A DNA stretch of 64,000 bases from Gracilibacillus dipsosauri (GCF_003176895.1 NZ_QGTD01000008.1:434001-498000), one strand, 5' to 3'; positions 16,260-25,248 are shown, counted from the first letter of the stretch. Notes: generated from the sequence alone by a model not told the origin. Translations and numbers: made by a program.

Positions 16260-17451
16260 TAATAAGCAAACAGTAGAGGATTTGTTAAAAAGGCTTCCTA
16301 AAATCCAAGACAAACGATCCAAACAAGAAATCCTCCGAAATATTGAAAAAGAGTTTCAAACAATCGATGATGATACACGGCCAAGAAAAAGAAAAAAACT
16401 TTGGATTCCTGTAGTCGCAACTTTCTGCTCCATCATTGTTCTTCTTGTCGTTGCTCGAAGTTTAGATTTTGACTTGATTCAGAGGAATAATTCTTCTATG
16501 GATATTGCAATCAACGAGTCAGCGACAGAAAGAGAATATTCATCTGAATTACCAGAGAATGATGTCATAGAAAACAACTCTGTTGCAAATTCAGCAGATA
16601 GATTATTAACGGACGATTCCTTGTTCCCTTTTAAAAATATTAATGAAGACACCTTCTCTTATTCTGTTGAGTATATACAGAAAGATAACACGATTTATAC
16701 AGCATGGCTTGTGGAGGACTTATCCTACATTATTCCGATCAGTTTGATCGATAGTGAAGGTCTAGTTACAAATTTAGATGATTATTATATGAAATTGGAT
16801 CAATTTGTCCAACCAGAAACATATGGTTTACGTAATTTACAACTCGAAAAGCTAGATATTCAGTTAGATTCGGCTCCAAACGAGTTGGAAGTTATCTTCA
16901 ATGACACTTATCCAGTAACTGCATCTAGTAACCATTTACAATCATTTAGGAAATTGATCTCCTATATGTTTAGACCATATGGTTATGAAAAATTAAAGGT
17001 AAGTGGAAATCATCCATTTGTTGAAAAGCTGTCTGAACACAATATGTTAAGCTTAATGGAATTACAGCCAGTAGCCTATAAAAAATTCCAATCTTCAGAC
17101 AAAGAAACAACATGGCTCATACCAATTGAAAAAGGGCATATTTCATCATTTGAAGAGGCACTTACAGAAATGACGTTAAATGAGTCTGCTAATGAAGTTC
17201 TTGCTACGGTACCAAATGATGCTCAAATTGAGGTAGAAACAAAAGAGGATAGTGTGAGGGCAATGATACGTTCCGAGCTATTAGGAAATAACCAAGGAAC
17301 AGTGACTATGATTGAAGCTATTTTAATGACGGCTAAAAGCTATGGCTATGATAAAGTAGATTTGGATATTGGATACAATCGTGTAGGGAAGTATGACCTA
17401 ACAAAAGAACTAACTGTACCTATTCAAGTAAACCCGATTCCAATTCAGTAG
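16240..17451 (+). CDS. rsiX: Anti-sigma factor RsiX
   Basis: 403-residue single-pass membrane protein: a cytoplasmic N-terminal stretch of about 55 residues (LLKRLPKIQDKRSKQEILRN), one transmembrane segment (IPVVATFCSIIVLLVVA), and a long extracytoplasmic domain. This is the arrangement of RsiX, which holds SigX at the membrane. AAGGAGG lies 9 bases before the ATG at 16240. It overlaps sigX by 20 bases, so expression is coupled. The sensor domain is diverged from B. subtilis. Confidence 0.85.
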   Translation: MKTNHSNNKQTVEDLLKRLPKIQDKRSKQEILRNIEKEFQTIDDDTRPRKRKKLWIPVVATFCSIIVLLVVARSLDFDLIQRNNSSMDIAINESATEREYSSELPENDVIENNSVANSADRLLTDDSLFPFKNINEDTFSYSVEYIQKDNTIYTAWLVEDLSYIIPISLIDSEGLVTNLDDYYMKLDQFVQPETYGLRNLQLEKLDIQLDSAPNELEVIFNDTYPVTASSNHLQSFRKLISYMFRPYGYEKLKVSGNHPFVEKLSEHNMLSLMELQPVAYKKFQSSDKETTWLIPIEKGHISSFEEALTEMTLNESANEVLATVPNDAQIEVETKEDSVRAMIRSELLGNNQGTVTMIEAILMTAKSYGYDKVDLDIGYNRVGKYDLTKELTVPIQVNPIPIQ

Positions 17452-17459
17452 GTTAAGTG

Positions 17460-17498
17460 GTCCATTGTGTCATCGAAGGCTATTTGTACACAATGGAC
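17460..17498. terminator. Inverted repeat between convergent rsiX and fer
   Basis: Perfect 11-base arms GTCCATTGTGT / ACACAATGGAC around a 17-base loop, in the 81-base gap between convergent genes. A T-run is lacking on both sides, so termination is inferred from position. Confidence 0.5.
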
Positions 17499-17532
17499 TA
17501 CATCTATTAAATATATAAGTTAACTGCCGTTC

Positions 17533-17763
17533 CTATCTATTGTTCGTATTTTCCATTACCTTAATGGACTCCGTAGGGCAACCTTCCTTTGCATCCAAAA
17601 GATCCTCTTCCTCTTCCTTTTTGATCGGTGTGCTCCCTTGATTGTTATCTCTCTTCGCAAATGCTATTCCTTCATCGTTATAATCAAAAATACTCGGAGC
17701 AGTTGCTCCACATACCCCACATGCAATACAGGTTTCTTGATCGACCCATGTATATAAAGGCAT
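17533..17763 (-). CDS. fer: 4Fe-4S ferredoxin
   Basis: 76-residue Bacillus-type ferredoxin holding a single 4Fe-4S cluster: CIACGVCGATAP supplies three cysteines and EGCPTESIKV the fourth. IFDYNDEGIAF between them is family-typical. Electron carrier in the cytoplasm; in B. subtilis it also serves cytochrome P450s. Divergent from ypbB, as in B. subtilis where fer lies beside ypbB-recS. AGGACC-type ribosome-binding site upstream. Confidence 0.95.
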   Translation of the reverse strand: MPLYTWVDQETCIACGVCGATAPSIFDYNDEGIAFAKRDNNQGSTPIKKEEEEDLLDAKEGCPTESIKVMENTNNR

Positions 17764-17879
17764 AAATAGGTCCTCTTTTCTTTAAAAAATATTCAATAAT
17801 ATTGTATCATATATATGAATTTCATATCTATTTTCTACATCCATTGGTACAATAATAAAAAGGAGTGTAAAGTAGAAAA

Positions 17880-18935
17880 ATGTTTCAATGGATTTTATTA
17901 TATTGCTTGCAGCAAGTTCAAGGTGAACGTTCTGTAGCCAACATATACCACTTAATTGTAGGGAAAAAATCAACACAATCTATTCAAGATAGTTATATTT
18001 ATAACCTTTCAAAATATTATGGAATTTATCGCATCTTAAAGCGTGATCAATTTGAAGAGATGATCCATCAGTTGATAGCCGATGGATATATGAAGTTAGA
18101 CCAGGATGGAAAAGGAACCCTTACAGAAAAAGGCTCTCTTTATCTAGTAAAAGGTAGTCATTTGCAGCTGCTTTCACTTAATGGGGAGAAATTTAGTGAA
18201 AAGGCACCTGCCTTTTTAGATAAGCTATTACTTCTTATACAAACTATGACGAATGTAATGGCAGGACAACGTGGGTTTATTCCGGTTATCGATAATCCTT
18301 TAATCCAAAGGGAAGTGAAACAAATAATCGCTCGGCATTCCTTATTAAGCCAAGCGAATTTCTCTAACTTATACAAGGATTTATATTCACATTTAAACAC
18401 AATCCCATCAAGCTATGCGGATATTTTCGTTGACCATATGACTACATATCGACAAGTTGGATTAAGTAAACAGCAACTAGCACTTAAATATCAAGTAACT
18501 GTGTTCGATATACATTGTATATTAATGAATATAATCCACCAGCTTCTAGCGTCAATACAACAATCCTCATCCTTTTATGTGTTAGATAAAATTGATTTGG
18601 TTCATAAGTCTATTCCGATAACAGAATCTGCTCAAAGAACTTATCAACAGCTGAAAAAGGGAATGGATATAGAACAAATTGCCAAGAGAAGAGGCTTAAA
18701 AGAGAATACAATTCAGGATCATATTATTGAAATAGCTTATTGGGAAAATAATTTAGTTTGGTCGGAATTTATAACGAAAAAGATATATGATGAAATTTTG
18801 CAGATAGTAAATCATCTCAATACCAATAAATTAAAAAACATTAAGTCTCATTTACCCGAGTATGTTAGTTATTTTCAAATAAAACTCGTAATTGCGTTAG
18901 AGAATAAGAAGTCCAGAAAGGAACAAACACAATGA
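17880..18935 (+). CDS. ypbB: YpbB, helix-turn-helix protein of the recS locus
   Basis: 351-residue protein always found next to a RecQ-family helicase. The N-terminal half begins MFQWILLYCLQQVQGERS; the C-terminal half has a helix-turn-helix-like repeat (RTYQQLKKGMDIEQIAKRRGLKENTIQDHI, resembling the RecQ HRDC-adjacent helix-turn-helix). AAGGAGTG lies 12 bases upstream. It overlaps recS by 4 bases. A helper of the helicase is inferred from the invariant pairing; no biochemical role is established that I know of. Confidence 0.85.
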   Translation: MFQWILLYCLQQVQGERSVANIYHLIVGKKSTQSIQDSYIYNLSKYYGIYRILKRDQFEEMIHQLIADGYMKLDQDGKGTLTEKGSLYLVKGSHLQLLSLNGEKFSEKAPAFLDKLLLLIQTMTNVMAGQRGFIPVIDNPLIQREVKQIIARHSLLSQANFSNLYKDLYSHLNTIPSSYADIFVDHMTTYRQVGLSKQQLALKYQVTVFDIHCILMNIIHQLLASIQQSSSFYVLDKIDLVHKSIPITESAQRTYQQLKKGMDIEQIAKRRGLKENTIQDHIIEIAYWENNLVWSEFITKKIYDEILQIVNHLNTNKLKNIKSHLPEYVSYFQIKLVIALENKKSRKEQTQ

Positions 18936-20461
18936 CTGGCAGGCTAGAACAACATCTAAAGCATCATTTTGGTTATGATCATTTCCGAACTGGTCAGAAG
19001 GAGATTATAGAAGCGGTGCTTTCTGAGCAGAATGTTGTTGCGGTTCTTCCCACTGGTTCTGGTAAATCAATCTGTTATCAATTGCCAGCTCTTTTGTTAA
19101 AAGGTACCGTAATCGTTGTATCTCCTTTATTATCCTTGATGACAGACCAGGTGAAGGAATTAAAAGCACACGGATTTAAGCAAGTTGCCGCAATCAATAG
19201 CATGATCACAGAATCCGAAAAACAATATATATTCAATCGTCTAAGTGAGTACAAGCTATTATACGTATCACCAGAAATGTTACAAAATAATTTTCTTCTT
19301 AAAAGGTTATACTCCCTTACCATTCCCTTAATGGTAATTGATGAAGCCCATTGTATTTCACAATGGGGCTTTGAATTCCGACCGGACTATTTAAGACTTG
19401 GTGAAGTCCACCACAAATTAAATAAACCGACTATTTTAGCACTAACAGCAACAGCTACGAAGGAAGTGCAAGAGGATATTATTCAGTCACTTCAAATGAA
19501 TAATTGCATAAGATTAATATATCCGATGGATAAACCGAATATAGCTTTTAAAGTAAAGCAGTTTACGGAAAGAGAGCGGAAAAAGGAGTACATTATTTCT
19601 AAATTGAGGGAATTTCCCGTTCCAACTATGATTTATTTTTCCAGTAGGAAGGAAGCGGAAAAAATAGCGATTCACCTCCAAAGCGAGCTAGCAGATCTAC
19701 GTATTGCTTTTTATCATGGTGGTTTAGAAACCAATGATAGGCTATTGATTCAGCAACAATTTATGCAAAACCAACTGGATGTTATATGTTGTACAAGTGC
19801 TTTTGGAATGGGGATCAATAAACAGGATGTTCGTTTAGTCATCCACTATCACATACCATCACAGATTGAATCATTTATTCAAGAGGTAGGTCGTGCAGGT
19901 AGAGACGGAGAGGAAAGTATTAGTATCCTATTGTATCATGATATGGATAAATTCATTCCTAAACGACTAACACAATCTGAATTACCAGATGTTACTACTG
20001 TTAGAATGGTATTAGAAGAAATAAAACAAAACCCTCAACTAGACTTACAAGAAATAAAGGATTTTATCTTAAGCTTGACCCAAAATAATGAAACACATTG
20101 GAGATTTTTACATTATCAAGTAGAAAAATTAGGTGTTCTCGACGTAGACGGAAAGGTTAATCATTCGTTCAACATTGATCAAAGTATGTATAAAATCGAA
20201 AAAACCATTCAAAATCGACTGGATCAAAAAAATCTAAAATTACAAGAAATGGTCGACTGGATAAATACAAAAAAGTGTAGAAGAGCGACATTGTTTCAAC
20301 ATTTTCAAAAAGGGTACAATAACCCTAAAGGAATATGCTGTGATAAATGTGATTTCGATTGGACTAAATGGAAGCCTGCTAAAAGAAAAGTAAATCTACA
20401 ACTTAATAGCTGGAAAGATAAATTAGCCTATGCTTTTATGCAGGAAAACATAGAAAGCTAA
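18932..20461 (+). CDS. recS: RecQ-family ATP-dependent DNA helicase RecS
   Basis: 509-residue superfamily 2 helicase. Walker A is LPTGSGKSICYQLP, the DEAH box is VIDEAHCISQWGFEF, and motif VI is QEVGRAGRDGE. The zinc-binding cysteines appear in CRRATLFQHFQ and CCDKCDF. It is shorter than full RecQ (about 590) and lacks a clear HRDC domain, which fits RecS. RecS works at stalled forks and recombination intermediates. Coupled to ypbB by a 4-base overlap. Confidence 0.93.
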   Translation: MTGRLEQHLKHHFGYDHFRTGQKEIIEAVLSEQNVVAVLPTGSGKSICYQLPALLLKGTVIVVSPLLSLMTDQVKELKAHGFKQVAAINSMITESEKQYIFNRLSEYKLLYVSPEMLQNNFLLKRLYSLTIPLMVIDEAHCISQWGFEFRPDYLRLGEVHHKLNKPTILALTATATKEVQEDIIQSLQMNNCIRLIYPMDKPNIAFKVKQFTERERKKEYIISKLREFPVPTMIYFSSRKEAEKIAIHLQSELADLRIAFYHGGLETNDRLLIQQQFMQNQLDVICCTSAFGMGINKQDVRLVIHYHIPSQIESFIQEVGRAGRDGEESISILLYHDMDKFIPKRLTQSELPDVTTVRMVLEEIKQNPQLDLQEIKDFILSLTQNNETHWRFLHYQVEKLGVLDVDGKVNHSFNIDQSMYKIEKTIQNRLDQKNLKLQEMVDWINTKKCRRATLFQHFQKGYNNPKGICCDKCDFDWTKWKPAKRKVNLQLNSWKDKLAYAFMQENIES

Positions 20462-20495
20462 AAAGGGAGAACAAGGTAATGGAGGGGAGTCAATC

Positions 20496-20723
20496 ATGAC
20501 GGATTTTAAAGATGATCAAGCAAGTTCCCTTCGTCAACTAGTTGATGAGCATAACAGTCAAATGGAAAGGGACCAAATATCTACTTTTCCACCGAGAAGT
20601 ACAGTGCATCGTCGAATCAAAAGAAAGAATAATCCTTTCTTATTCATTCGTATACTTCTCATTGCCTTTATCGTCATTATTATTACTACCATCATTTTTA
20701 GTCTGATGGAGAAGAATTTCTAG
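20496..20723 (+). CDS. Small single-pass membrane protein, YpbE-position
   Basis: 75-residue protein: a charged N-terminus of about 45 residues (SLRQLVDEHNSQMERDQ, then STVHRRIKRKNNP) and one membrane span (FIRILLIAFIVIIITTIIF) at the C-terminus. The place after recS and the N-terminal character recall the B. subtilis YpbE head, but the extracellular linker and LysM domain are missing. It may be a natural short version or a remnant. GGAGGGG precedes the ATG. Confidence 0.65.
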   Translation: MTDFKDDQASSLRQLVDEHNSQMERDQISTFPPRSTVHRRIKRKNNPFLFIRILLIAFIVIIITTIIFSLMEKNF

Positions 20724-20730
20724 CATGTAA

Positions 20731-20760
20731 AAAGCGCCTAGTTTAATGCATAGGCGCTTT
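20731..20760. terminator. Bidirectional terminator between recS operon and cotJ
   Basis: Perfect 10-base stem AAAGCGCCTA / TAGGCGCTTT with a 10-base loop. On the minus strand it is followed by more Ts (TTTTTAC), so it mainly serves cotJABC; on the plus strand it ends the 75-codon gene. Confidence 0.85.
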
Positions 20761-20766
20761 GTCATA

Positions 20767-21336
20767 TTAAAAAATCTTTTTTCGATCACGTTCTTCCTTT
20801 AATATTTCAACCGCTTCATGGAAACGTTGTGAATGGACAATCTCTCTTTCCCTTAAAAACTTCAAGGAGTCATTAATAAAAGGGTCATCCGATAAATCAA
20901 TGATCCATTGGTAAGTTGCTCTAGCTTTTTCTTCTGCTGCAATATCCTCATACAAATCAGCTATCGGATCTCCTTTTGCTTGGATATAGGTTGCCGTCCA
21001 AGGAGATCCAGCTGCATTATGATAAAATAAAGCATGATCATGATTAACAAAATGTGCGCCTAAGCCAGCTGCTTCTAGTTGTTCAGGAGTGGCATCCTTT
21101 GTTAATTTATAAACCATTGTCGCAATCATTTCCAGATGGGCAAATTCCTCTGTACCGATATCATTTAACAAGCCAACAACCTTATCTGGTATCGTATAGC
21201 GTTGGTTGAGATAACGGAGTGCTGCTGATAATTCTCCGTCTGCACCACCATATTGCTCGATTAAATATTTCGCAAGCATTGGATTACATTGACTAACCTT
21301 TACAGGGTACTGAAGTTTTTTTTCGTAATACCACAT
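20767..21336 (-). CDS. cotJC: Spore coat protein CotJC (manganese-catalase family)
   Basis: 189-residue protein of the ferritin-like manganese catalase family. Metal ligands are expected in DIGTEEFAHLEMIATMV and the second helix pair (EDIAAEEKARATYQWI, EREIVHSQRFHE), all of which are intact. It begins MWYYEKKLQYPVKV, standard for CotJC. Third gene of cotJABC, coat proteins made in the mother cell. Close to its terminator. Confidence 0.95.
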   Translation of the reverse strand: MWYYEKKLQYPVKVSQCNPMLAKYLIEQYGGADGELSAALRYLNQRYTIPDKVVGLLNDIGTEEFAHLEMIATMVYKLTKDATPEQLEAAGLGAHFVNHDHALFYHNAAGSPWTATYIQAKGDPIADLYEDIAAEEKARATYQWIIDLSDDPFINDSLKFLREREIVHSQRFHEAVEILKEERDRKKIF

Positions 21337-21351
21337 TGCTGTTCCCTCCCT

Positions 21352-21618
21352 TTACACTTGCCATGGCCATGGGGCATTTTTCCAATCCCACGGATAATTC
21401 GAAAAGCTTCCACCAAATTGCATAAGAGGACCGAACTTACTCTCAAACTCTGCTTTTAATTGTTTGCTTTCATAAGAGGCTTGGTTAAATTGTTTTATCG
21501 CATCAAGGTCATCGGGATGGGTATCTAAATAGAGTGTAAGATCGACTAACACGAAGTCAACTGCTTGAATTTTCTCTAATAGCTGATAATAGGACTCTGG
21601 TAAAGCGGATTGACTCAT
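21352..21618 (-). CDS. cotJB: Spore coat protein CotJB
   Basis: 88-residue coat protein with the family body [25 protein letters not shown] and the aromatic C-terminus [15 protein letters not shown]. No enzymatic motif is visible. Middle gene of the cotJ operon, starting 4 bases after cotJA ends and stopping 15 bases before cotJC begins. Confidence 0.93.
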   Translation of the reverse strand: MSQSALPESYYQLLEKIQAVDFVLVDLTLYLDTHPDDLDAIKQFNQASYESKQLKAEFESKFGPLMQFGGSFSNYPWDWKNAPWPWQV

Positions 21619-21622
21619 CTGG

Positions 21623-21841
21623 TTATGCCTCCTCTCGCTTTAGATAATATGGGTCATAAAGAAATGGCCAAAGTGTACCACGAAAAAGGGCTTCTCGTGC
21701 TGTTGGATATTGTTCTAAATTAGTTGGCTGAAAATTTAAATAAAGATTAGGTGGAGTTGAATAACATTTTTTTAAGATAGGTTTGCAAGGATCTAATGGG
21801 CTTATATACGGTGTATAACATTTCACTAATGTAAAATTCAA
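21623..21841 (-). CDS. cotJA: Spore coat protein CotJA
   Basis: 72-residue coat-associated protein with a proline- and tyrosine-rich body and the conserved segment [23 protein letters not shown]. It appears to start with TTG at 21841 because AAAGGAGAAGG lies 5 bases upstream on the minus strand. First gene of cotJABC; a candidate sigma-E promoter lies upstream. Confidence 0.92.
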   Translation of the reverse strand: MNFTLVKCYTPYISPLDPCKPILKKCYSTPPNLYLNFQPTNLEQYPTAREALFRGTLWPFLYDPYYLKREEA

Positions 21842-21875
21842 TAAAACCTTCTCCTTTCTTATCCATACCTATATC

Positions 21876-21908
21876 ATAGTATGTGCAGGACGTTTGTCCT
21901 ATGTTATT
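21876..21908 (-). promoter_or_regulatory. Candidate sigma-E promoter for cotJABC
   Basis: On the minus strand: AATAACAT in the -35 region (21901-21908) and CATACTAT (21876-21883, sigma-E consensus CATACAAT). The spacer contains the small palindrome AGGAC-AAAC-GTCCT. Mother-cell transcription fits the coat role. Confidence 0.45.
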
Positions 21909-21979
21909 CTGAAGAGGATTCTTTTTCCTTTCTATTGCACTACATAGTAAGAAAAATATAGGAAAAACATATCGGATAT

Positions 21980-22008
21980 TTCACAATCGCAAAATAAAAT
22001 TGTATACT
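21980..22008 (+). promoter_or_regulatory. Candidate sigma-A promoter for the glutamate dehydrogenase homologue
   Basis: TTCACA (21980-21985), 17-base spacer, TATACT (22003-22008), 42 bases before the gene start. Confidence 0.5.
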
Positions 22009-22050
22009 AATATTATGTATTTTTACGTGGATCGGTAGGAGAGGACAAAA

Positions 22051-23283
22051 TTGAACACTAGCTATGAACATTTGCAAAATATGATGGAAGATGTGTTAAG
22101 ACAACTAGGATATCCTAATGAAATATATCACTTATTAAAAGAACCTTCTCGAGTGTTAAAAGTACGTATTCCTGTTCGGATGGATGATGATAAAATCCGA
22201 ATTTTTACCGGATATAGAATACAGCATCACGATCTATTTGGTGTGACCCAAGGAAATGTCCATTTTCGACCAACATTAACGGAAAAAGAAGTCTCAGCAT
22301 TGGCAATCTTAAGGAGCGTAAAAGCAAGTAATCTACAGCTACCATTAGGAGGAAGCTGTGGAGGAGTTGTGTGTGACCCTCGAGAATTATCCTATAGGGA
22401 ATTAGAAAGACTATGTAGAGGATACGTTCGGGTCATTCAACACGTTATTGGCCCACAACTAGATATACCTTCATCGGATGCTTCACTTGATCCACAGATC
22501 ATGGCCTGGATGATGGATGAGTATAGTAGATTGAACGCAAACGAAGATCCCAATTTTATTACAGGTAAGCCATTTGTGCTAGGTGGTTTGAAAAAGAAAG
22601 AAGAAGCTATCAAACAGGGGATCCTTCAGACAATCCTTTCTTTGACCGAGCAGCATCAGCTGGATTTACATAATACGAGAATATTAATACATGGCACTGG
22701 GCAGATCGGTAGTTATTTAGCAGATGCGTTATATGAGAAAGGTGCGAAAATTGTAGGAATATCTGACCCACAAGCTGCCATCTTTGAAGAAGACGGTATT
22801 GACATACCAGAGTTATGGAAATCTAAGGATCGTTTTGGAATCATTACAAGAAACAAAAATAGTATAACCATCGAAGAACTAATGAGACAGCAGGCAGATG
22901 TGCTAATTTTAACAACGAAAAATGAACAAATAACTAAAGAGCTTGCTGAACAATTACATTCTACTTTCATTGTTGAAACAGTCAGCCATACATTAGAAAG
23001 GGAAGCAATTCACTTCTTACATCAGCAACAAGTTCAAATAATTCCGGAAGTATTATCTACAACCGGAGGAATTATATATGCCTATATCGAGTGGATGGAA
23101 CATAAGCAGGGAAAAAAGTTCACTGATGATGAGATTACAGAGTTATTTGGTACTATAATCAAGCAAGCAATCCAAGCTGTTTCAGACATCGCAGAACAGA
23201 AAGATGTAAATTTATATACTGCAAGTTATATGATTGGGTTAAGAAATCAAGCAGAAGCGTTACGATTTAGAGGCTGGCTTTAA
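22051..23283 (+). CDS. Glutamate dehydrogenase homologue with altered active site
   Basis: 410-residue Glu/Leu/Phe/Val dehydrogenase in the B. subtilis gudB position beside ypdA. The fold is intact: N-terminal domain (GYPNEIYHLLKEP, IPVRMDDDKIRIFTGYR), MAWMMDEYSR, FITGKPFVLGG, Rossmann loop GTGQIGSYLA, and the C-terminal LRNQAEALRFRGWL. The active site is not. The canonical GGGKGG reads GGSCGG (catalytic Lys replaced by C103), TKGGIRFHP reads TQGNVHFRP (Lys replaced by Q67), and the ANGPTT and SAGG loops are changed. K91 and the Asp of IPSSDASLD remain. Probably not a standard glutamate dehydrogenase; a regulatory or altered-substrate role is inferred. TTG start with AGGAGAGG 6 bases upstream. 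Confidence 0.85.
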   Translation: MNTSYEHLQNMMEDVLRQLGYPNEIYHLLKEPSRVLKVRIPVRMDDDKIRIFTGYRIQHHDLFGVTQGNVHFRPTLTEKEVSALAILRSVKASNLQLPLGGSCGGVVCDPRELSYRELERLCRGYVRVIQHVIGPQLDIPSSDASLDPQIMAWMMDEYSRLNANEDPNFITGKPFVLGGLKKKEEAIKQGILQTILSLTEQHQLDLHNTRILIHGTGQIGSYLADALYEKGAKIVGISDPQAAIFEEDGIDIPELWKSKDRFGIITRNKNSITIEELMRQQADVLILTTKNEQITKELAEQLHSTFIVETVSHTLEREAIHFLHQQQVQIIPEVLSTTGGIIYAYIEWMEHKQGKKFTDDEITELFGTIIKQAIQAVSDIAEQKDVNLYTASYMIGLRNQAEALRFRGWL

Positions 23284-23306
23284 ATTAAAAGGGAGTGTTA
23301 ATAAAA

Positions 23307-24281
23307 ATGCAACAGGAGCAAGCGATTATTATTGGAGCAGGTCCATGTGGGATGTCTGCAGCCATTGAATTGCAAAATATTGGAATTGATCCATTATTGA
23401 TTGAAAAGGGAAATATTGTGGATGCGATCTATCGTTATCCAACCCACCAAACCTTCTTCAGTTCAAGTGATAAATTAGAGATAGGCGATGTTGCCTTTGT
23501 TACAGAAAAACAAAAACCTGTTCGAAATCAAGCATTAGCCTATTATCGAACAGTAGCTGACCGGAAGCAATTAAGAATTAACAGCTTTGAAGAGGTAACT
23601 TCTATTGATAAGAAGAGCAACTCCTTTATTCTAGAAACCGTTAATTATGATAAGGAAATCAATCAGTATAAGGCAAAGTATATTGTTATCGCTACTGGTT
23701 ATTACGGGCAACCAAACCGTATGGGGATTAAAGGAGAAGAGCTAAACAAGGTTTCCCATTATTTTAAAGAAGCACACCCCTTCTATCAAAAAGAGGTGTG
23801 TATCATTGGAGGTAAAAATTCTGCTGTAGATGCAGCGATTGAACTACAAAGGGCACGAGCTAAAGTCACTGTACTATATCGTGGTCAAGATTATTCTCCA
23901 AGTGTAAAACCATGGATTTTACCAGAATTTGTTTCACTCATCAAGCATGGTAAAATCAAAATGGAATTTAATGCTGATCTATTAGAAATAACGAGAGATA
24001 AAGTTATTTATGAAGTAGATGGGAAGAAAAAAGAATTAGATAATGATTTTGTATTTGCAATGACAGGATATCAACCAAATCAATCCTTCTTAAAGGATAT
24101 TGGGATAACTGTGGATCTTGCTACCGGTCGACCAACCTTTAACCCAGATACAATGGAAACAAATATTGAAAATGTCTATATTGCCGGTGTTATCGCAGCC
24201 GGTTATGATAATAACGAAATCTTTATCGAAAATGGTCGATTTCATGGAGGGTTAATTGCCAGATCAATTCATAACAAATAA
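23307..24281 (+). CDS. ypdA: Bacillithiol disulfide reductase YpdA (Bdr)
   Basis: 324-residue flavoprotein of the thioredoxin-reductase-like family. FAD-binding GAGPCGMSAAIELQ at the N-terminus, NADPH-binding CIIGGKNSAVDAAIELQ in the middle and the C-terminal FAD segment ETNIENVYIAGVIAAGYD. YpdA recycles oxidised bacillithiol with NADPH. The ATG at 23307 is taken; a GTG at 23295 abuts the ribosome-binding site. bshA at 57 kb supports use of bacillithiol. Confidence 0.9.
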   Translation: MQQEQAIIIGAGPCGMSAAIELQNIGIDPLLIEKGNIVDAIYRYPTHQTFFSSSDKLEIGDVAFVTEKQKPVRNQALAYYRTVADRKQLRINSFEEVTSIDKKSNSFILETVNYDKEINQYKAKYIVIATGYYGQPNRMGIKGEELNKVSHYFKEAHPFYQKEVCIIGGKNSAVDAAIELQRARAKVTVLYRGQDYSPSVKPWILPEFVSLIKHGKIKMEFNADLLEITRDKVIYEVDGKKKELDNDFVFAMTGYQPNQSFLKDIGITVDLATGRPTFNPDTMETNIENVYIAGVIAAGYDNNEIFIENGRFHGGLIARSIHNK

Positions 24282-24285
24282 TGTT

Positions 24286-25248
24286 TTAGTCACAAAAAGC
24301 TTGTTCTATTTCATAAGTTGTTGCTCCTTGTTCTAAAAGGAGCATTAACTTTATTCTTGCTTTAGGTCCATTCACATGATTAGCAAAGATCACTCCAATA
24401 TCCTGTAATGTTTTCCCGCCACCTTTATAGTTATAAGTCGGTTGAACCCTGCCTTGATAGCAACGGGTGACCAAAACAATGGTAATACCATAATCGATTA
24501 ATTGCTTTAGAGCTGGCAGAATATCTGGTGGCACATTTCCTTGCCCAAATCCTTCTATAACAAGACCGTCAACTTCTTGACTGCATAGGCACGATAGGAT
24601 GGAAGGAGACATACCAGTAAAAGCTTTTATTAGAAATACATTCCTCGTTAATTGCTTAGGTTGATAATATTCTTTTTCATCCGTTAATAGCTGATAGAAG
24701 TTTATACTTTTTTTATTAACAAAACCGATCGGTCCAACAGGAGGACTCTTAAAAGTTGAGACATTACTAGTCGATGTTTTCGTAACATATTTCGCTGTAT
24801 GTATCTCATCATTAAATACAACAAGTACGCCATGGTTTCCTGCCTTCTTATATGAGGCAACTTGAATAGAGCATAGCAGATTGTACAAGCCATCTGAACC
24901 TACATCATTACTAGAGCGCATGGCACCTGTTAACACAATAGGTATAGAGGTCGATAGGGTAAGGTCAAGAAAATAAGCAGTTTCCTCTAAAGTATCGGTG
25001 CCATGGGTTATGACGACACCTCTCGTTGTCTCTTGAATATTGCTTTCCACAAATTGTGCAAGCTTTAACATATGGTTTGGTGTAATATGTGGCGAAGGTA
25101 ATGAGAATAATTCTATTTCTCTAATCGTAAAATCTGTTGATTGAACTTTATCTAATAAAGGATGATTCTCACTTGATCCAACATGACCTTCATGGTCTTG
25201 AACCATCGATATGGTTCCACCAGTATGAATTACTAAAATTTCTTTCAT
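24286..25248 (-). CDS. ansA: L-asparaginase
   Basis: 320-residue cytoplasmic-type asparaginase hydrolysing asparagine to aspartate and ammonia. The two catalytic threonine motifs are HTGGTISM near the N-terminus and THGTDTLEETAYFLD. No signal peptide. Converges with ypdA, with only four bases between stops and no visible terminator, and is divergent from prsW. In B. subtilis an asparaginase-type gene lies at the same place (ypdB/ansA-like neighbourhood), so position supports the call. Confidence 0.93.
   Translation of the reverse strand: MKEILVIHTGGTISMVQDHEGHVGSSENHPLLDKVQSTDFTIREIELFSLPSPHITPNHMLKLAQFVESNIQETTRGVVITHGTDTLEETAYFLDLTLSTSIPIVLTGAMRSSNDVGSDGLYNLLCSIQVASYKKAGNHGVLVVFNDEIHTAKYVTKTSTSNVSTFKSPPVGPIGFVNKKSINFYQLLTDEKEYYQPKQLTRNVFLIKAFTGMSPSILSCLCSQEVDGLVIEGFGQGNVPPDILPALKQLIDYGITIVLVTRCYQGRVQPTYNYKGGGKTLQDIGVIFANHVNGPKARIKLMLLLEQGATTYEIEQAFCD

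Noticed and set aside
22051-23283. Decayed gudB pseudogene
   Set aside because: The frame is open over the full family length, with an intact start, ribosome-binding site and conserved structural motifs, so it is treated as a working gene with altered residues.
24276-24290. Terminator between convergent ypdA and ansA
   Set aside because: Only four bases separate the stops and no hairpin with a T-run is visible.
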